A DNA stretch of 64,000 nucleotides, from NCBI RefSeq assembly GCF_018128965.1, contig NZ_JAAEDH010000016.1, positions 1 through 64,000 of the forward strand, read 5' to 3'. Positions 60,874 to 64,000 of this stretch are shown here, piece by piece. The notes under the pieces were generated by a model. It did not search any database, was not told where the DNA came from, and was given only the letters and a program-made list of their open reading frames with translations. Every line of letters starts with the position of its first letter. The stretch's first letter is position 1. The DNA comes from Plastoroseomonas arctica. Lineage in GTDB: Bacteria; Pseudomonadota; Alphaproteobacteria; Acetobacterales; Acetobacteraceae. A program made the position numbers and the translations under genes.

Positions 60874-63800
60874 CTACGCCGCCTTCGCCTGCCGCGTGAG
60901 CTTCACCAGCCCCTGCATCAACTCGCGGGCCACCTTCACCCGCGCCGGCACATCCATGTCGCGCAGCAGGGCTAGCTTGTGGTCGGGGCGCAGTTTGATC
61001 TCGTCCCGCCGCCCCTGCACCCAGGCGACCAGCCCGCCGGGGTTGGCAAACCGGTTGCCGCGGAAGGTCACCACCACGCCTTTCGGCCCTGCATCGAGCT
61101 TTTCCACCCCCGCCTCACGGCACAGCCGCTTGATGCTGACGACCTGGAGCAGGTTTTCCACCTCCCCTGGCAGCGGCCCGAAACGGTCGGCGAGTTCGGC
61201 CGCCATCGCGTCGATCTCGCCATCGGTCGCGAGCGCGCCGATGCGCCGATACAGTCCCAGGCGCACCGGCAATTCGCGCACGTAATCCTCGGGGATCAGC
61301 ACCGGCAGGCCGAGGCCGATATTGGGCGTGAAATCGCCGCTGTGGTCCGCGCGCTTCTTGCCCGCACCGGCGCGGAGGTCGGCCACCGCTTCCTCCAGCA
61401 TCTGCTGGTACAGCTCGATGCCGACTTCGCGGATATGCCCGCTCTGCTCGTCGCCAAGCAGGTTGCCGGCGCCACGGATGTCGAGGTCATGCGAGGCGAG
61501 GGTGAAGCCGGCGCCGAGATTGTCGAGCGTCTGCATGACCTCCAGGCGCTTCTGCGCGGCGGGGGAGAGCTTATGGGCGGCGGGCCAGGTGAGATAGGCG
61601 TAGCCGCGCTGCTTGCCGCGCCCCACACGGCCGCGCAGCTGATACAGCTGCGCGAGGCCGAACATGTCCGCGCGATGGATGATCAGCGTGTTCACCGCCG
61701 GCATGTCCAACCCGGACTCGACGATGTTGGTGCTGAGCAGGATGTCGTGCTTGCCGTCGCCGAACTCGGTCATCACGCGCTCTAGCTCGGTGGGCGCGAG
61801 GCGGCCATGGGCTTCGATGATGCGAGCCTCGGGCACGATCTCGCGCAGGCGTTCGGACAGGCGCGCCATGTCCTCCAGGCGCGGGGTGACGCAGAAGATC
61901 TGGCCGCCGCGGAAGCGTTCTCGCTGCACGGCCTCGCGCAGCACGACCGAATCCCAGGGCATGATGAAGGTGCGCACGGCCAAGCGATCGACCGGCGGGG
62001 TCGCGATGATGCTCATCTCGCGCACGCCGGTGAGTGCCAGTTGCAGCGTGCGCGGGATGGGGGTGGCGGTCAGCGTGAGGACATGCACATCGGCCTTGAG
62101 CTGCTTCAGCTTCTCCTTGTGCGCGACGCCGAAATGCTGCTCCTCATCGACGATGACGAGGCCCAGATCGGCGAACTCCACGCTTTTCGCCAGCAGCGCG
62201 TGGGTGCCGACGACGATGTTGACCGAGCCATCCTTCAGCCCGTCGCGCACCGCCTGAGCGTCCTTGGCGGTGACCATGCGCGAGAGCTGTTCGACACGCA
62301 CCGGAAACCCCTGGAAGCGGGCGCCGAAGACGCGGTGATGCTGGCGCGCGAGCAGCGTGGTTGGCACCACCACCGCGACCTGCGCGCCGGTCATCGCGAC
62401 GGCGAAGGCGGCGCGTAGCGCCACTTCTGTCTTGCCGAAACCGACATCGCCGCAGACCAGCCGGTCCATCGGGCGGCCAGAGGCAAAATCTTCCAGAACG
62501 TCGGCGATGGCGCGGGACTGGTCGTCGGTCTCGACGAAGGGGAATCGCGAACAGAACTCATCCCAGGAGCCTTCGGGCGGCGTGATCATCACGCCCTCAT
62601 GGGCCTGGCGTTCAGCGGCGATGCGGATCAGCGCGCCGGCCATGTCCTGGATGCGCTGGCGCGCCTTGGCCTTGCGGTTCTGCCACGCGACGCCGCCGAG
62701 CTTGTCGAGAGTGACGCCGGCGACCTCGGTGCCGAAGCGCGACAGCACCTCGATGTTCTCGACCGGGACGAAGAGCTTGTCGCCACCGTCGTAGACCAGG
62801 CGCAGGCAGTCATGCGGGGCCTCGGCGACGGAGAGGGTTTCAAGGCCATCATAGCGACCGATGCCGTGGTCTTGGTGGACGACGAGGTCGCCCTCGGCGA
62901 TCTCGGTCGCATCGGCGATGAACTGGTCGGCGCGTTTCTTCTTGCGCGCGGGGCGGGCGATGCGCTCGCCCAGCAGATCCTGCTCGCCGGTCACCGATAG
63001 CCCCGGCGCCGTGAAGCCGCGCTCGAGCCCCATCACGACGAGCGCCACGGTGCCGGTCTTCAGCGCCTGCACCGCGGCCCAGTCGGCGGCCGGTTCCGAG
63101 GCGACGCCATTCTCGCGCAGCAAATTGCCGAGCCGGTCGCGCGAGCCGCGCGTCCAGGCCGCCAGTACCGGGCGGCGGTGCAGCTTTATCTGTGCGTTCG
63201 CGTGCTCGGCATAGGCGTGGAAAATGTTCTCGCCGGCGGTGCGCGCCTCGCTGAACAGCATGCCCGTACGGCCGCCGGCATCGATGCCGCCCTCGCCAGT
63301 GAAGGGTGAGAAGCGCATCACCTGGAGGTCGTCGGACGCCTCGCGCCAGGCTTCGCGGTCGAGGTAGAGCAGGGCAGGCGGCGCGGGGCGGTAGGGGACC
63401 TCGCCTTCGTTCACGCGCACCGGATTGCGCCGGGCGCCGTAGTGGTCGGCCACCATCTCGAAACGTGCGGCGAAGACCTCGTCAGCCTGGTGGTCGAGCG
63501 AAAGGCTCGCTCCGGGGACATAGTCGAGCAGTGTCTCCATCGTGGCGTGGAAGAAGCCGGCCCAGTGCTCCATCCCCGGATGGCGGCGACCGGCGGTGAC
63601 CGAGACATAGAGCGGGTCCTCGGCGGCGGCCGCGCCGAAGGCCTCGCGATAGGCGGCGCGGAAGTTCGCGACACTCGCCTCGTCGAGGAAGACTTCGCCG
63701 GAGGGGCGCAGGATCAGGCTTTCTACCTTGGCGCCGCTGCGCTGGGTGCCGGTGTCGAAGCGGCGCAGGCTTTCGATCTCGTCGCCGAAGAAATCGATGC

Positions 63801-64000
63801 GCACGGGCTCGGTGCGCCCGGCGGGGAAGACATCGAAGATCCCGCCGCGGATGGCGAATTCGCCATGTTCCATCACGGTGCCGGTGCGGCCATAGCCATT
63901 GGCTTCGAGGTAGCGCGCCAGATCCTCGGGCTTCAGCCGCGCGCCGGGCAGGATGTTCATCGTCGCACCGGAGAAGGCGCTACGCGGCGGCACCTTCTGC
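60874..64000 (-). CDS. mfd: Transcription-repair coupling factor, N-terminus outside the window
   Basis: The 3' 1042 codons of mfd; the 5' part lies beyond the right edge. Seen in order: UvrB-like region (GEFAIRGGIFDVFPAG, FFGDEIESLRRFD), the RNA-polymerase interaction domain (GDLVVHQDHGIGRYDGL), helicase Walker A GDVGFGKTEVALRAAF, DEEQHFGVAHKE, TATPIPRTLQLAL, and late motifs LLSTNIVESGLDMP and QLYQLRGRVGRG, then the C-terminal TRCF domain. Mfd removes stalled RNA polymerase at DNA lesions and recruits UvrA. The TAG stop is at 60874-60876. Confidence 0.96.
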   Translation of the reverse strand, partial: QKVPPRSAFSGATMNILPGARLKPEDLARYLEANGYGRTGTVMEHGEFAIRGGIFDVFPAGRTEPVRIDFFGDEIESLRRFDTGTQRSGAKVESLILRPSGEVFLDEASVANFRAAYREAFGAAAAEDPLYVSVTAGRRHPGMEHWAGFFHATMETLLDYVPGASLSLDHQADEVFAARFEMVADHYGARRNPVRVNEGEVPYRPAPPALLYLDREAWREASDDLQVMRFSPFTGEGGIDAGGRTGMLFSEARTAGENIFHAYAEHANAQIKLHRRPVLAAWTRGSRDRLGNLLRENGVASEPAADWAAVQALKTGTVALVVMGLERGFTAPGLSVTGEQDLLGERIARPARKKKRADQFIADATEIAEGDLVVHQDHGIGRYDGLETLSVAEAPHDCLRLVYDGGDKLFVPVENIEVLSRFGTEVAGVTLDKLGGVAWQNRKAKARQRIQDMAGALIRIAAERQAHEGVMITPPEGSWDEFCSRFPFVETDDQSRAIADVLEDFASGRPMDRLVCGDVGFGKTEVALRAAFAVAMTGAQVAVVVPTTLLARQHHRVFGARFQGFPVRVEQLSRMVTAKDAQAVRDGLKDGSVNIVVGTHALLAKSVEFADLGLVIVDEEQHFGVAHKEKLKQLKADVHVLTLTATPIPRTLQLALTGVREMSIIATPPVDRLAVRTFIMPWDSVVLREAVQRERFRGGQIFCVTPRLEDMARLSERLREIVPEARIIEAHGRLAPTELERVMTEFGDGKHDILLSTNIVESGLDMPAVNTLIIHRADMFGLAQLYQLRGRVGRGKQRGYAYLTWPAAHKLSPAAQKRLEVMQTLDNLGAGFTLASHDLDIRGAGNLLGDEQSGHIREVGIELYQQMLEEAVADLRAGAGKKRADHSGDFTPNIGLGLPVLIPEDYVRELPVRLGLYRRIGALATDGEIDAMAAELADRFGPLPGEVENLLQVVSIKRLCREAGVEKLDAGPKGVVVTFRGNRFANPGGLVAWVQGRRDEIKLRPDHKLALLRDMDVPARVKVARELMQGLVKLTRQAKAA

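Overview
The window is about 70 % G+C, has short intergenic gaps and frequent 4-bp start/stop overlaps, and carries alphaproteobacterial hallmarks: DUF1491, a GAAC-N7-GAAC LexA box, tripartite tricarboxylate (TTT) transport genes and many amidase/peptidase genes. It looks like a chromosomal piece of an Acetobacteraceae-type (Roseomonas-like) alphaproteobacterium. This placement is an inference from gene content. An AppA-like blue-light receptor hints at a phototrophic or formerly phototrophic relative.

Layout: 1-11 kb holds small-molecule uptake and hydrolysis genes: an AtzG/AtzE-type amidase pair, a peptide-binding lipo-/periplasmic protein, an acetyltransferase, a polysaccharide deacetylase, and a polar amino-acid ABC importer whose permease and ATPase halves are separated by an opposite-strand MORN gene. 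A metal-type ABC ATPase follows, coupled to a 35-residue membrane peptide and a Zur-like box. At 11-19 kb lie a DUF445 membrane protein, the class I ribonucleotide reductase genes nrdA/nrdB behind a LexA box and NrdR boxes, an SCO1 copper chaperone, a tRNA methyltransferase and a polyprenyl diphosphate synthase. At 19-31 kb are a TMEM43 protein, a Gld-type ABC-2 export operon with DUF4340 and NUDIX genes, cytochrome b561, a PLP enzyme and a ketopantoate reductase homologue. At 31-37 kb an M20 amidohydrolase/creatininase operon is divergent from a complete TctC-TctB-TctA importer, which suggests a shared substrate. At 37-48 kb are manC, DUF1003, a Na+/H+ antiporter, a 1497-residue DUF4011 helicase/nuclease, mscL, a VOC protein, an SDR and an LpxR-like outer-membrane deacylase.

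After tRNA-Ser(TGA) at 48.5 kb comes an accessory-looking block: a second cytochrome b561, four glycosyltransferases, a NodS-like methyltransferase and an acyl-CoA dehydrogenase-like protein, with a 49-codon gap ORF that may be what is left of a lost gene. The window ends with metE under a canonical cobalamin riboswitch, a folB-like remnant, an AppA-like BLUF plus B12/heme-fold photoreceptor gene behind a second, divergent cobalamin riboswitch, and the 3' part of mfd.

The most notable signals are (i) a cobalamin riboswitch in front of a blue-light/B12-fold receptor, (ii) a dispersed AT-cored hairpin repeat that brackets nrdA and nrdB and recurs elsewhere, (iii) dual LexA plus NrdR control of nrdAB, (iv) the glycosyltransferase/NodS/ACAD cluster with a collapsed gene, and (v) a tiny membrane ORF coupled to a metal ABC ATPase at a Zur-like site.
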